Assembly: GCA_033064195.1 (NCBI GenBank)
Contig: JARBJD010000002.1
Location: 434,001 to 498,000 of the forward strand
Source: Blattamonas nauphoetae
Taxonomy: Eukaryota; Preaxostyla; Oxymonadida
Direction of reading: 5' to 3'
Length of the DNA stretch: 64,000 bases
This document shows positions 37,321-49,277 of the stretch, piece after piece. The first letter of the stretch is position 1; each line of letters begins with the position of its first letter. A program made the position numbers and the translations under genes. Below the pieces are notes generated by a model. The model was given only the letters and a program-made list of their open reading frames with translations. It was not told the origin of the DNA and searched no databases.

Positions 37321-37738
37321 CTAGAAGTCTGCGGGGAATGTGAAAACATAGTCACGTGTCGGTCCGGACACGTTTTTGAATGGTTGTTTGAGTGACTTTC
37401 CATTAATTGTAATTTCGTCAATCACACGAACGGAGGTCCAGGTGCCTACGAGGAGAAAAGAGAGAGGTCGGAGATGTGAAAGAACGGACCTTGGTTGTCA
37501 GTAACTTCTTCGATTTTGGCTTCCCCATTTGGCTGAGCAGTGAGAAGAGAGTTGTGAACCTGTTGTTTGGCATCCTGATAGTTAACGTTAATGTTGATGG
37601 GTTCGTTTGTTGTGTTCTTGACGATGGCGGAGTAGACGTCTACGGATGTCAGAGAGTGATAAAATTGGATAAAGCGCAGGGAGAAATGAAAATTATGATT
37701 TTAAGATATCCCAAACGTTTTGGTGGGAGAACGGCCAT
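37321..37738 (-). CDS. 98-aa beta-rich protein, unknown family
   Basis: Three exons (37738-37717, 37639-37490, 37445-37321) join in phase to 98 aa starting MAVLPPK. The sequence alternates hydrophobic and polar residues with runs such as PININVNYQDAKQQV, TWTSVRVIDEITINGKSL and DYVFTFPADF, typical of a small all-beta fold. There is no signal peptide, Cys or transmembrane segment. I do not recognise it. The very small first exon (22 nt, seven codons) explains why no single open frame shows it. It starts 51 bp from the divergent AT-hook gene. Confidence 0.7.
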
Positions 37739-37789
37739 GATGAATTTGATCAACCCCAATCAACTTTTTTCCAGAATCGGATTCCAAAA
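37739..37789. promoter_or_regulatory. 51-bp divergent promoter
   Basis: This gap separates the ATG of the 98-aa protein (-) from the first ATG of the AT-hook protein (+). If the AT-hook protein starts at its second ATG (37946), the gap grows to about 207 bp. Confidence 0.4.
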
Positions 37790-39223
37790 ATGTTCGGTTC
37801 TGTGCCCACTTTCCCAAAAGATGGCATATGTCATCAGGCAGCTGATAATTTTTTCTTGACAACCGAATTTCAAGCTTTTCAATCATCATTTATCAAAGAA
37901 TTGGGCACCCAGGATTACAAGCGCGATTGTGCCTTTAGGAGGATCATGGATCAACGAACAAGCATCCGTTTCGATATTCGAGAACGAGTTATCGTGATGT
38001 CAAACAAAGGAATATCAAATTCTCCCTTCTCGCCTCGTGCTACGGACGAACTTCGTCACATCATTGGCTTGCCAAATTTGATAAATGATCCTCGTTTTAA
38101 TGAATGGATTGACAGGGAAACTAACCTTCGCATGCACTCTGTTATCCAGGAAGAACTAAACACACTTCTTGCCTCGCCATCGAACTCCAACCAATTCACA
38201 TCACTTGCTCAGACCTTCATGGCCACTCTCCAATCTCAAATCAAGGATATTACAAAAGATCTTCCCATGTCCGTCCCTGAAGAGAAACCAACCACAAAAC
38301 AATCCTCTACACCTCTCTCGCAGGAAGAGAGACATCGCCGACTGGCACAACTGAAGCCTTCCCTTGCCTTCTCGAAATCAAATGTCGTGGTCAATAAAAC
38401 ACCAAAACCCTCTCCATTCACACCTCGAATGTTCCAGAAGCATGACCTCTTACAGTCAAGTTCAAGAAACATCACTTCTGACAATTTAGACAAGTCCAGA
38501 GAAGAGAATCAGGGTAATGATACTCAATCAACAAAACATCTGATTCAGAACAATGACGAACTTAAAGATGAACAACTGGATAACGAGAAATTTGCGGTGG
38601 CCATTCCACAGAAGCAGGAACAACTCACCTCTCATCCACTCGAGACCCCCTCTGAAGAATCGGCATTCATCAAGCGTGAAGGCGGTGAAGAGCTTAAAAC
38701 ACAAGGATCTGTTGAAGATATATCTCAAAAACCGTTGGATAAAGAATTGGAAGAAAATGAAGCGAAAAGCGAAAAGTTTCTCGGAACCCAGGACGACCCG
38801 ATCAAAAAAACGAAAAGACAATCGACTGACGATGATCCATCTCAATCGCCAGCTCCAACTCCACGAAAGAAAGGGAGGCCAAAAGGCAGTGGAAAGAAAC
38901 CACGACCATTCCCGCACATGCTTCATCGAGACGCTGGATGGAAGAAAGAGGCAGCCAAAGAGGAGTCAGCTCAGGCTGAACTAAAAGAGGAGCCAAAAGA
39001 GGAGCCCAAAGAGGAGCCCAAAGAGGAACCGAAGGAAGTTGAAGGGTTGGAGGAGAGTGGAGAAGTGCAAATGGAAGAGGAGAAAGGGAGCACCTTAGAG
39101 GAGCTTATTCTGGCGCAAAAAAAGTGGTACAGAGAACGAAGCATTCGAGGGAAAGGTGATCCACCCGTAGTTGATTTTGGCCAACCCGTTTCAATTGCTA
39201 CGAAGAAATCAAAGAAAATATGA
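37790..39223 (+). CDS. AT-hook protein with KEEP repeats
   Basis: An intron-free 477-aa frame. The N-terminal 130 residues look globular (DELRHIIGLPNLINDPRFNE, IQEELNTLL). A long charged Ser/Glu/Lys linker follows, with one AT-hook-like motif KKGRPKGSGKKPR near residue 365 and four KEEP repeats near 400-415. The AT hook points to minor-groove DNA binding and a nuclear role. The ATG at 37790 is used because it opens the frame. A second ATG at 37946 (MDQRTSIRF) would remove 52 residues and leave more promoter room. Domain family of the N-terminus not identified. Confidence 0.7.
   Translation: MFGSVPTFPKDGICHQAADNFFLTTEFQAFQSSFIKELGTQDYKRDCAFRRIMDQRTSIRFDIRERVIVMSNKGISNSPFSPRATDELRHIIGLPNLINDPRFNEWIDRETNLRMHSVIQEELNTLLASPSNSNQFTSLAQTFMATLQSQIKDITKDLPMSVPEEKPTTKQSSTPLSQEERHRRLAQLKPSLAFSKSNVVVNKTPKPSPFTPRMFQKHDLLQSSSRNITSDNLDKSREENQGNDTQSTKHLIQNNDELKDEQLDNEKFAVAIPQKQEQLTSHPLETPSEESAFIKREGGEELKTQGSVEDISQKPLDKELEENEAKSEKFLGTQDDPIKKTKRQSTDDDPSQSPAPTPRKKGRPKGSGKKPRPFPHMLHRDAGWKKEAAKEESAQAELKEEPKEEPKEEPKEEPKEVEGLEESGEVQMEEEKGSTLEELILAQKKWYRERSIRGKGDPPVVDFGQPVSIATKKSKKI
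38982..39034 (+). repeat. 12-bp tandem repeat coding KEEP
   Basis: Four adjacent 12-bp units (gagccmaaagag-like) in the AT-hook gene encode EEPK, in phase with the frame. Confidence 0.85.
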
Positions 39224-39392
39224 AAAGAGTCATGATTTCTCTTAATTTTGTCATTATTTTCATTCACTTCACTCTGTCATCTTTTTCAGCAGCTACAGCT
39301 AGATATTTCGGCAGAGGTGGACTTTGTGGGAGTCGAACGACGTCGTCGCAAGGAAACAGAACAATGTTAAATGATGTGGGCAGATCAAGACA

Positions 39393-42300
39393 ATGGGAGG
39401 TTCTGAAGAAGAGCAGAAAGAACTATCGCAAAAGGACGAACCTATCCCTGAAGATGACCCTCAACCTGTAGAAAATCCTCTTTGTGCACTCTGCAACCTT
39501 CCTCATCCGGAGAACTATGGACTCCCATGCTGTGGACAGATTGTCTGTCCAGATTGTGTTGGAAAGGTGGTCAGTGAGGATGGACACTGTGTTTTATGCC
39601 ATCAAGATGTCAGAAAGGCCCAAGAAGAACAACAAATGATGCAAATCCCAACTTACGCTGCAGTCGCTGACTTTCATCCAGAAGAGGTTTGATCCACTTT
39701 TACGACATTTTTGACAATAGCCTGAATGGTTGCATTTGAATCACGGTGAAATTATGATTGTTTTGCAAGCTGATGAACAAGAACGAGTCATCTGTCGAAC
39801 ATTAGATGGCCGTGAGGGTATATTCTGCATATTCAACTTCCAATACCACTTTCTCATCTACCAAATTGATCTTTATGTCTCATTCTCACAATAGGTTTTG
39901 TTCCTGTTTCTCTATTAACGGAAGCTGGACCTCTTGGACAATTTGTGAAAAGACAGGATGGAGAAGGATTCCAACTTCGACGAGGTCGAAGAGGGGGACA
40001 ACATCGCTCAGAAAGTGGTGGTCGCAGCAGTGGGGAGAGTGGAAGCTTTTCTGAAAGTGGGAGCGGGCCATTCAGCTCGAGCGGTGAACAAAGCAGCGAA
40101 GAAGGCGAAGAAGGTGGACAATCAGAAGAGGAAGTTGGACCAGATGGGGCTCCAATAATTCATGATGATGATGAGTTGGGACAGGGACACTTACAGGAAG
40201 GAACAGCAGCTGATCTCATCGAGAAATTAGAACGTGAACGCCCACAGCATGATGGGATGAGCACCATCACAATGCCCTCAGAAGATGGAGCACCGGGTTC
40301 GAACATGAGATATATGCCCTCTGTCCACTCCATCGGAGCCAGCGAACATTCTCAGAAAGTCACCCTCTCCCCGCCTCCATCCATCCATTCTGAGGCAACA
40401 GGCATTTCCATGCATTCCGCAGGATCACATCCGTCTGTGAGTCTTCCTTCTCTTTCTGAAGATGGAAATGAGGACGTTGTAAGCAAGCACGAAGAAGGAC
40501 GTCCAGGTTCTCCCTCAGCCATCACGAATGCTGGCTCTCAAGCTGGTGTGTCTCTCACTCTTTCCCAATCCACACTTGATGGTGTATCGACTGCGCCATC
40601 TCTCGGCGGCTATGGGGCTCTACCAACAGCACCGTCTGTTGTGTCGTCCCTCTCTTACCAACCATCCCTCGCATCCCAGGCAACAAATCTTTCACAATCA
40701 TCCACTGCTTCAGGTCAGTCTTTGACTCCAAGCCAGATTTCTGTTCAATCTGCCACACCCAATCAATCTGCCTCGTCGCTCATCTCTTCCCACCAAGCCA
40801 ACCTTCAGAAACAAAAAACCGAACATCAAAGAATTGAAAATGAGCTTCAAATGCTTCAACGCCAACACGTCGAACAACAAAGATCGTCGCAAAGCTACCA
40901 AAATGCCATCGATGCCGTGTCTCGAACGGTGAGCTACCAACAGAACTTCCCCGAATTGGTGGACGGGTACCTTCCTCGCACAACAACCCTCTTCGTGTGG
41001 GGGTTTGATCGAGACACAGACGAGTATCCTGTGCACGACCTGTTCCAGATGGTTGGCGAGGTCGTCCTCTGCGACGTGTTCCGAGAGAAGAGTGGGCGGT
41101 CCAGGGGATGTGCACTTGTTGGGATGGACACATTCAAAGCTGCCCATCGTGCGATTGGCTCGCTGGATGGGTGCATGGTGGAGGGGTGGGGGAACGGAGA
41201 TGTCCGAACCATCCACGTGAAGGAGTCGCCGCCGCAGAAGAAGAGGGGGCCAGCTGTGGTTCAACCATACAAAAACCCTCTCCCTCTCCAAACAATCGAA
41301 GATCTCCAAATTGCTGTCCAACTGATCGACCAGAATGCACAACTCTACGACGGTTTGCCACTTCTTCAATTGTCTCGTTTGAACAAGCTTCCTCTGTTGG
41401 CACTTTCATCATTCTTTATTCTCATCTCTTCCTTTCACTGTTCTGAATAGGCGAACCAGGACGAGAGAAGGAGATGGCGATTGGAGCCTTGTTGTACGCC
41501 ACATCGTCGATTATTGAGCAAGTTACGTTCCGTCCCCACCCGACAAGCACCCTCCTCCCCAACAACAAATCTGTGAAGAAGGCTGTGAAGTACTTCCGTC
41601 TTCTGAACGAGAAGACTGATCTCCCGATTCTCAACCAGCCACTCATCATGCGCTCGCTGGTTGAGCTCATCCGAGATGGACGCACAGAGAACATCCAAAA
41701 CGAAGCAGCCAGAGCGTGCAGCAGCATCCTCTGCCGGTACAAGCTGAACGGCGCAAAGATGATGATCGGTGCAGGTCTTGTGGAAATCCTCACAACCATC
41801 ATTTTCCGTCGTGGGTCGAATGAACTGACCAAGCGCTGTCTGATCACCCTCGTCACTCTTCTGTCTGTCGTCCCGCCAACTTCTGGCTCGACATACGAGT
41901 ATCTGGAGGAAGAGATGAAAGAGGCAGGCTCACCAGAGATCTTGCTTGCTCTGCAGAATCACATCAAGGGAGTGGTGACTCTGAAGGACGTCAAACCGTA
42001 TAGAATCGGGGAAGAGGAAGCCGAAGAGGAGGAGAAAGAAAAGAAGGAGAAGAAAAAGAAGAAGAGAGATCGTGACGAAGAAGAAGAAGATGAGAAGAAA
42101 GACAAGAAAAAGAAGAAGAAGGATAAGGAAGAAGAGGAAGAAGAAGAGAAAGGGAAGAAGAAGAACAAGAAGAAACGAGACAAAGATGAAGATGAAGGCG
42201 AAAAGAAGAAAGATTCAAAGAAGAAGAAAGATGCAGACAAGGAGAAGGAAGATGGAGAAGAAGCGGAAAAGAAGAAAGATAGAAAGAAGCATACAAAGGA

Positions 42301-43204
42301 TGGTGAAGATGGCGAGAAGAAGGAGAGCAGAAAGAAGAAAAAGGAGAAAGAAGGGGAAGAAGAAGGAGAAGATAAGGAAGAAGGGGGAGAAGGTGGTGAA
42401 AAGAAGAGAGAGAAAAAGAAGAAGAAGGACAAAGAAGGAGAAGAGGAAAAGGTGGAAGGCGAGGAAGGTGAAAAGAAGAAACACAGAGAACATGGAAAGC
42501 ACAAAGACAAAGAGAAGGATGGGGAGGAAGGCGAGAAGAAAGAAAAGAAGGAAAGGAAGAAGAAAGATGACGGTGAGGAAGGTGAAAAGAAAGAGAAGAA
42601 AGAACGAAAGAAGAAGAATGATGGTGAAACAAAGGAAGAGGAAGGAGAGAAGAAGGAAAAGAAAGAACGAAAGAAGAAGGATGACGGTGAGGAGAAGAAA
42701 AAAGAAAAGAAGAAGGACGATGCCGAAGAAGAGGGAGAGAAGAAAGAAAAGAGAGAGAAAAAGAAGAGAGATGACAGTGAACACAAGGACGAGAGGAAAG
42801 AAAGGAAGAAGAAAGATGAAGGCGAAGAAGGCGAGAAGAAGGAGAAGAAAGAACGGAAGAAGAGAGACGATAGCGAACACAAGGAGGAAAGGAAAGAACG
42901 GAAAAAGAAAGATGAAGGAGACGAGAAAGAAGAGAAGAAGGAACGAAAGAAGAGAGATGATAGTGAACACAAAGAAGAAAGGAAAGAAAGGAAGAAGAGG
43001 GACGACAGTGAGCACAAAGAAGAAAAGAAGGAACGCAAAAAGAGGGATGACAGTGAGCACAAGGAGGAGAAGAAGGAACACAAACATCGACACAGAGAAG
43101 AAGAGAAGCCAGCCGAGCAACTACAGATGGCAAATGAGATGATGTTTGACGAAGGAACGTACCTCGAGACGATGGACGAAACAAGGCTTGATGGGGAGGA
43201 TTGA
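39393..43204 (+). CDS. RING-SH3-RRM-armadillo protein with Lys/Glu tail
   Basis: Exons 39393-39686, 39721-39817, 39895-41376 and 41451-43204 join in phase to 1208 aa. A RING-like zinc finger sits at residues 31-69 (CALC, CCGQIVCPDC, CVLC). An SH3 domain at about 83-140 is split over three exons (AVADFHPEE, LNHGEIMIVL, GFVPVSLLTE). A Ser-rich linker follows, then a coiled coil and an RRM near 480-560 (RNP2 LFVWGF, RNP1 RGCALVGM). Armadillo-type helices run to about 800 and a tail of some 370 residues is Lys/Glu/Asp. RING domains recruit E2 enzymes, SH3 binds proline motifs and RRM binds RNA. Seeing all three in one chain is unusual. Introns are 34, 77 and 74 nt. The phase-consistent 41376/41451 join ties the armadillo half to the RRM half. 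Confidence 0.7.
42012..43105 (+). repeat. Lys/Glu-coding low-complexity tract
   Basis: About 365 codons of almost pure Lys, Glu, Asp and Arg, purine-rich on the plus strand. The 3' half contains recognisable tandem units of about 17 codons built on KKDDGEEGEKKEK and later KRDDSEHKEERKERKKK. Both other plus frames and all minus frames stay open here as an artefact of composition. Confidence 0.9.
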
Positions 43205-43295
43205 TAACACTGTTTTGTTTGAATATTTCCTTTATTTCATCTTGTTTCACTTGTTTATACCAACCGAATCATTTTGAAACAAATCTAAGCAAAGG

Positions 43296-45371
43296 TTATT
43301 GTGTTCTGTCAAAGATCTCGAGAACCTCTTGGGTTTTCGCGCGAATGTCCAAATTTTGAGAGCGTGCATACCTTTGGACGATCTGGACTCGGCCATGATT
43401 TTCAAGAAGTTCAATCAGAGGATCTCTCTGTGGGAGTGGCGGCAGGAACTGCTGTTCAAAAGGAGAGAGGGGTCGTGTGCCAAGTTCGCGGCAACAGTTG
43501 ATGAACATCGTATTGATAGAGAAGATGAGATTGAGTATCACAGGAATGACAGAAGAATCTGTGATTGTATCAACGGCTTGGTCAACGAGAGTATGAAACG
43601 CGGTTGAGTAGAACTGTGAAACTAAAATGGGTGTGATTGAGTGGTCACAGAGATTTTGGAGACAAATCAAGATCTCTTGCTGGACTCTGAGAGTCGATGA
43701 TGGATAACAGCCGATGAGATCCGAGAGGTACTTCGAGTTGTACAGTTGCAGAAGCTGATCAGGACTTCCACAAACAAGCTGGCCGACACATACCACAGTG
43801 TACAATCGGATCCGCGAGACCTCGTGATGCATGAGACTAAAAAGGAGCGACAGGAACGAATCATCCAGGAATAGTTGAATCGCCTCTGGTCCGTTTGAGA
43901 GAATGTTGCGAACCAACATTAGGCAAGTCTCGACGACAAACTCAGAAGAGTCACCCATTGCTCGGATGATGCCTGCCTGAGCATTGGTGGCCATGAACAT
44001 CTGAGCAAAGAAGAAAAGTGCAAAATGCCGATACCTGTGCACCCCTCCTGTTTCTGAAGGTGACAGCCTCGAGAAACTGAAGACAATCAGCCAACGTGGG
44101 AGCAGCGAGAGCAGAGAGAAGGCACTGTGAGACTTGAGAAATGGCGTTGAGGGCAAAACATCGGGCTTCCACGATAACCTGTATTCGACGCTTGTCAAGT
44201 TCAGGAATCGTTGGATGTTGGGAAAGAAAGTCAAGTGGGTACTGGCCAGAATTCTGTAATGCCAATGTTTCGGCCTGTTCGAGGAGATCGGTATATTGCG
44301 AAGCGAAAACCAGATCATCAGGGCTCATTGATGGGCGAGGTATAGACAGAATAAGGTTTGTTTGTTGAGGGAGGACATTCAGAGAGAGCGACTGAGGAAC
44401 ATCTCCTATTTCATCCGCACTCTGAGACAGTTGCTGTTCAACAGTCTCGTCGAGATTCAATTCTGCCGAGCTAAATGGATCTTTATCATACAGGGAGAGT
44501 GGATTCCTTCGTCTATCGATGAGAAGACGAGAGAAACCAAAAATGGCATTCTGAAATCGATCAGAGTCCAATCTTCCCCTCTGCAGGTATGCAACTATCG
44601 TGTCGAAGAGGTGATGGTGAGGGGAAAATGACAAAAGGTGATCACGAAGCTCGTGTGTCTCACAGCTAATATTTCCAATCACCATCGCGATCTGTGGAGA
44701 AAGGTGAACACGTATTTCTCAAACCTGTGAAGACTCGCTTTCATCTTTTGGGGTTTTCAACAACTCCAGAAGTGTTGTCATGAGGGAGGAATATGCAACA
44801 ATCTCTGTTGTCTGAGTACTTCCAGTGCCTAGCGACATGATATGAAGACGAAGCAAACAGAACAGTGCTGTGAGACGGATGGTGATAAACTGATTGAATA
44901 TAAGGCAATGAAGCAAACCCGAATATTCTCATTGGAATTGTTGAGTAGAAATGATTCAAATTTTTCAAGAACGTTAAATCTCATAATATATTCGACCAGT
45001 TGAATAAGTGTTTTTGAGTTATCTTGTTTCTCATTCGCTGAAAAATGAGAGAAAACGAAAAATACCCTCTCTTGTCATGCTCATCAACCTATTGAGTGTA
45101 CTATTGATAGTTATATCATCAGTGCTATCGAGCTCGAGGAGCATCGTATCAACCTTCGAAAGCTGATGATTACGTAAAATATTTGGTGAAAACGATGAAT
45201 TACCATCAGAAGGGAACAAACAAGGTCTGGGTCAATCTGAGGAGCTTGACTATTGCGGAGATGAATTGTCCTCTGTTGAGATCGAGCGTCTTTCGTTTTT
45301 GCGAGGATAATTTGTCTCTCGAACGAAATTTCCGATGATTGAGACCCTCTAAGATCAGGATGTTGGCTCAT
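43296..45371 (-). CDS. armadillo-repeat protein, divergent importin-alpha-like
   Basis: Six exons (45371-45204, 45162-45066, 45037-44919, 44889-44725, 44691-44035, 44000-43296) join in phase to 636 aa. A short head with scattered Arg and Lys precedes helical repeats of armadillo type, for example LNRLMSMTRE, TIRLTALFCLLRLHIM, RIRLYTVVCVGQLV and QQEILICLQNLCDH. The C-terminus (RAKTQEVLEIF) resembles the last helix of importin alpha. No clear IBB domain and no regular Trp/Asn NLS-binding ladder is seen, so cargo import is uncertain. The introns are 41, 28, 29, 33 and 34 nt, the shortest set in the window. It ends 91 bp from the convergent RING-SH3-RRM gene. Confidence 0.75.
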
Positions 45372-45506
45372 ACACCAATTTCTACCTAGATTTTGGAATA
45401 GGCAAAAGTGCGAGGAATGATTCCCACAGGTTTTTCTCCCATCTAAATCAAACTCTCTACATATCTTCCTGTGGCATCATTTTGTGATTTTGTGCAAGCA
45501 TCCATC

Positions 45507-47365
45507 ATGCAAAACTCTTTATTAGATCAAACCAGTTTCATTGAAATTGCTCAAACTATAATCCATGCACAATTCAGACGAGATCGCCAAAAGGAACAAA
45601 AGTCTTATCAACAAATGAAAACAGAAGAAAATATCGCGAAAGAGAAGCTTGTCTGCATTTTTTGTCCGTTAAAGAACATAATTATTGATATCTTTAGGAA
45701 GCTGTCATCAGACGACGACATGAGGCAGAGGATCGATGCTCCTCTGCCAAGAATTCAAGAGATTCTGCCCGTGCACTCAACAAAGAAATTGTGACAAAAA
45801 CCACTAAAGAAAGAGAATCTCTGTCAAAATCGATCACATCATTCCAGAACGCCATCAAGGAACACTGGGTCAAGTACCAGCATTTTGAATCCGAACGAGA
45901 GAAACTCCTTCAAAAATTTGATCGATCTCTCCGATATGACGGAGTAAACAGGACTTTGAATGACCTAAAAGAAGTTGGAGCACTCATAAACGAACGCCAG
46001 AGGAACCCTCAAATCAAATCAAACGACCACAGTCGAGCAGCTGTTGATGGTATCGCTGCAACAATAAAAGCACACCAAGAACATCTCTTTTCATTGAATT
46101 GTGAATTTCACTCGATTTCTCAATTGGCATTACCACCAAACAGAACGGACACTCTCGAGGACCTCTCAACTCCCATATCTCTCCGACAAATCATCACCGA
46201 ACCAAGCTCCACGTCATCTGGTCACACGACTATCACCAATGAAATGGATGCATTGTCCACATCACCATCTTCGTTCACGCCGTTCGGGATGCCTCATCCG
46301 ACCCCGCCTACCAACCCCAGGCCGTTCCCAAAAAGACGACAAGCTATCCTCCCAATCCATTATGGCGACGAATCTCTGACTGAAATGAATTTTGATGACA
46401 GCCAAGACGAGACTGATGACACCAACACCCAACCATCGACATCTTCTGATAGCAATCCACTTCCCCCTCAAATCTTCCGTCTTCCCCTCTCAATGACAAG
46501 GAGCTACATCAAATACGATTTTTCTCAACAACAGAGACTGATTGAGAAACGAGCACCTCTTCTTCAGAGGGGGATGGAGCAAGAACTCCGACAGCTTGGC
46601 CTGAACATCATCGTCAGCCTGATTGAGGACCAAGCTCTTCTGATGTTCTCCTCGTCATCACTCATTCCATCGATGTTGGAGCAGCAAGATCCCCTTTCTC
46701 TCGTTCTGAATGATCGACCATTTGAGCCGACAACTCCAGCAGCTGCGAGGCTCATGTCAGAAACACTCCGCCGCGTTGTGACGACTCCATCTCATCGCAC
46801 TTCCACCTCATCGAATCCACTCCCTTTTTCGTTCACACCGTCCAAACTCTCTACACCAGCCTCCAAATCACTTCCACTTCCGACTCCGTTTCTCTCTCGT
46901 TCTCCATTATCACTAAATCCATTCACCGATTCATTGTCTCTCAGACCTCTCTCTGAAAAGACACACACACTTGCAGAACGGTACAATTCTCTCACAAAGA
47001 TTCGGACCGCTTATCTGAACGGAACGATGGCAATCGAGATGGAATTGAACAGACTTGAGCAATATCGCGAGCGGTGGAGGGCGAGGAGGAAAGCAGAAGC
47101 TGGCTGGGAGTGGAGCCCTCCAGAACAGCTTCCAATTGCTCAGGAAACACGTTCAAATGAAATGGTGAGTTTGTCAAGAACACCGCAAATCACATCCACA
47201 GCAAACAAAGACAGAAGAAAGACAGTACAGTTTGGAACCAGCACCCTCACACCCTATTCTCCGCAAACGTTTCTTTCCACCCATCCACTCGAAACACCCA
47301 TTCTTTCGCAGGTTCTTTCATCAGTGAGTTCTACACTGAACCAAAGGACTGTCCAATCTCCTTGA
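45507..47365 (+). CDS. coiled-coil protein with Ser/Pro-rich C-terminus
   Basis: Two exons (45507-45650, 45698-47365) join in phase to 603 aa. Residues 1-170 form a coiled coil (RDRQKEQKSYQQMKTEENI, ALNKEIVTKTTKERES). A Ser/Thr/Pro linker with many SP and TP sites follows, then a helical segment (RYNSLTKIRTAYLNGTMAIE, RLEQYRERWRARR) and a Pro/Thr tail. The layout recalls kinetochore or spindle proteins, but no family signature is visible. The start ATG at 45507 is the first in frame. An earlier exon is possible because the frame is open 36 bp further up. It is divergent from the armadillo gene with 135 bp between starts. Confidence 0.65.
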
Positions 47366-47446
47366 AACACTTCATGATTTCTAGATACGAGATATTTCAG
47401 AAAATGTTCAGATGAAATAATGATTTTTGAAGTGGTTTCGAATGTT

Positions 47447-49107
47447 TCACTTGACAAGGCGTGCCTTGGAAGTGAGGGAATCAAGGACCTTTCGAACTGA
47501 ACCATAAATGTTCATTGAAGAACTGAACACTGCATGTTCCTGCTCAGAATCTATGATGGTGACACAACGGGTTTCTTGATCTAATCTTGCTGAAAGTTTG
47601 CCATCGAGAATCATTTGAGCAAGTCTGGGAGTGATAAAGAAATATGAAAAAAAATACTTTCTTTCTACAATTTCTTCATCGATTCCAATTAGGAAAGCGA
47701 CATGTGATATTTCGACGACAGAGTAGGGAAGAATAATGCGTGAAAGATGTTTTTCGAACAGATTAGATCGAAGCTCCTCAAGATGGGGCTCAACAAAGGG
47801 ATCAAGGGTCAACTCTTCAGGATATGTGCTGAGGGCAGTTTGGAAATCATGAAGAGATTGATTTTGAAGCGATTTAGCAAGATCGCGGATGGCGTGAATT
47901 GTTTGACCTAAAAGTAGTTGATAAGATAAAAATAATCCAAGAAATCATATTAAAATGCACAATGACTACACACCAGCATATTTTAATAGAAGTTTACCCG
48001 ACAACAGAGCGAGAACCTCTTCAGATTGAGATTGCATTAGCCGAGCAATGCACACCATCTTCAAAGAAAAGAGAGATTTTGGAGAATTCAGTGCCGCAAA
48101 TGTCTCCCAGCTTTCATAGAAGTACGAATAGGCAGTTGAGAAATCCCTTTCGAGCATGCAAACAAGTCCCGACCAAAGATCGAGACGAGCCTGAGCTTGT
48201 TGTGGAATATAAACAGAATTTGCTTCCATCCGTGCAGATGTAAGTGATGCCTGACGAAGAACGAATGGAGTGTGACAAATAACGAATTTGAGAATTTGGA
48301 GATCATGCACAAGTATTGATTGTTCCGATGAAAGTGACAAAGACACAAAAGAAAACCAAATGAGAGAATGGCAATCAATGACCAAGCATACACGTGCATG
48401 ATGTAAGTCCATGAGTCTCAAAAAACACTGACATTCGAGGATATGGATTTCGACAAGTAATCTCTTGTCATCCAAGCGTTTAACTTCCTTTAAAAGTTTG
48501 GCCAGAACACCTTTCATTTTTGTGTAGTCACCCAATTCATAATTCCTAGGTAGTGAGAGAGAAAATATCGCCGAAGGAATTGGAGGAATGAACTGGAATG
48601 AAGGGTACAAACAGTGATGCTCCAGCTAGTTCAAGCTTGAAACGAAGAAATGTTTTATTCTCCTTTGTGGACCAATCAATCCATTTTTGGACGACTTCTT
48701 CACGTTGTTTAGTTGGATTTGGTAGTTGAACAAGGATATCGATAATAGTTCGTACTACAAGGGAGAAAAATAGAAAAAATGATCAAAGAAGTTGTTTGCA
48801 GCAATAGAGTGAAAATATAGGTGGATTCAGTGAAGAGCGATGGAGAATTCGATCCGTTGTCAAACCTATCTTTGCAATTCTTGTATTTGCCATAGAATCA
48901 AAGTATTTCTTGGATTCTTCAAGTAACTCGATCAATAAGTTCGAATCTCTTGATTATAAGAGGAGTAAAAGCGTAATTCACGAGTATGACAAGAGAACGA
49001 AAAGTAGACTGTTGAGCTTCAAATTGGCGGGCTTGCTGGAGAATGGATGTTTCAATGTCCATTTCTGTTTCCCCTTCAATGTGTACTTCATTGAGGTCCT
49101 TCTCCAT
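47447..49107 (-). CDS. RPN6: 26S proteasome lid subunit Rpn6
   Basis: Seven exons can be joined in phase, beginning 49107-49010 and 48948-48866 and ending with an exon from about 47634 to 47447. The helical-repeat half has KWIDWSTKENKTFLR, VKRLDDKRLLVEIHIL and TAYSYFYESWETFAALNSPK, and the PCI winged-helix half has SRIILPYSVVEISHVA and AQMILDGKLSARLDQ. These align along human PSMD11 (SYFYEAFEGYDS, MILDKKFHGILDQ). Rpn6 clamps the lid to the 20S-19S core. The protein is about 385 aa, shorter than the human 422 aa mainly at the N-terminus. The intron after HHAR is about 130 nt, long for this window. Confidence 0.9.
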
Positions 49108-49277
49108 GTTTCTTCAGGTCAAGCAAAATGGATTCTGGCATGATCCAATTGATCCATGCATATCATCGAAATTCATAGAGTAAAATGTCAAACTATCACC
49201 AGATATATTGATTTTCGTGATTGCTGGATGAACTCGCTTCTCTGCATGAATACACTCGAGATCATGGGGCTGATCAG

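Noticed and set aside
37476-37859. 127-codon plus ORF
   Set aside because: Antisense to two exons of the 98-aa beta-rich protein, whose joined frame is far more protein-like.
41959-43250. Three long minus-strand and alternative-frame ORFs of 300-419 codons
   Set aside because: They are shadows of the purine-rich Lys/Glu tract of the plus-strand gene and translate to Ser/Phe/Leu or Arg/Lys runs with no domain.
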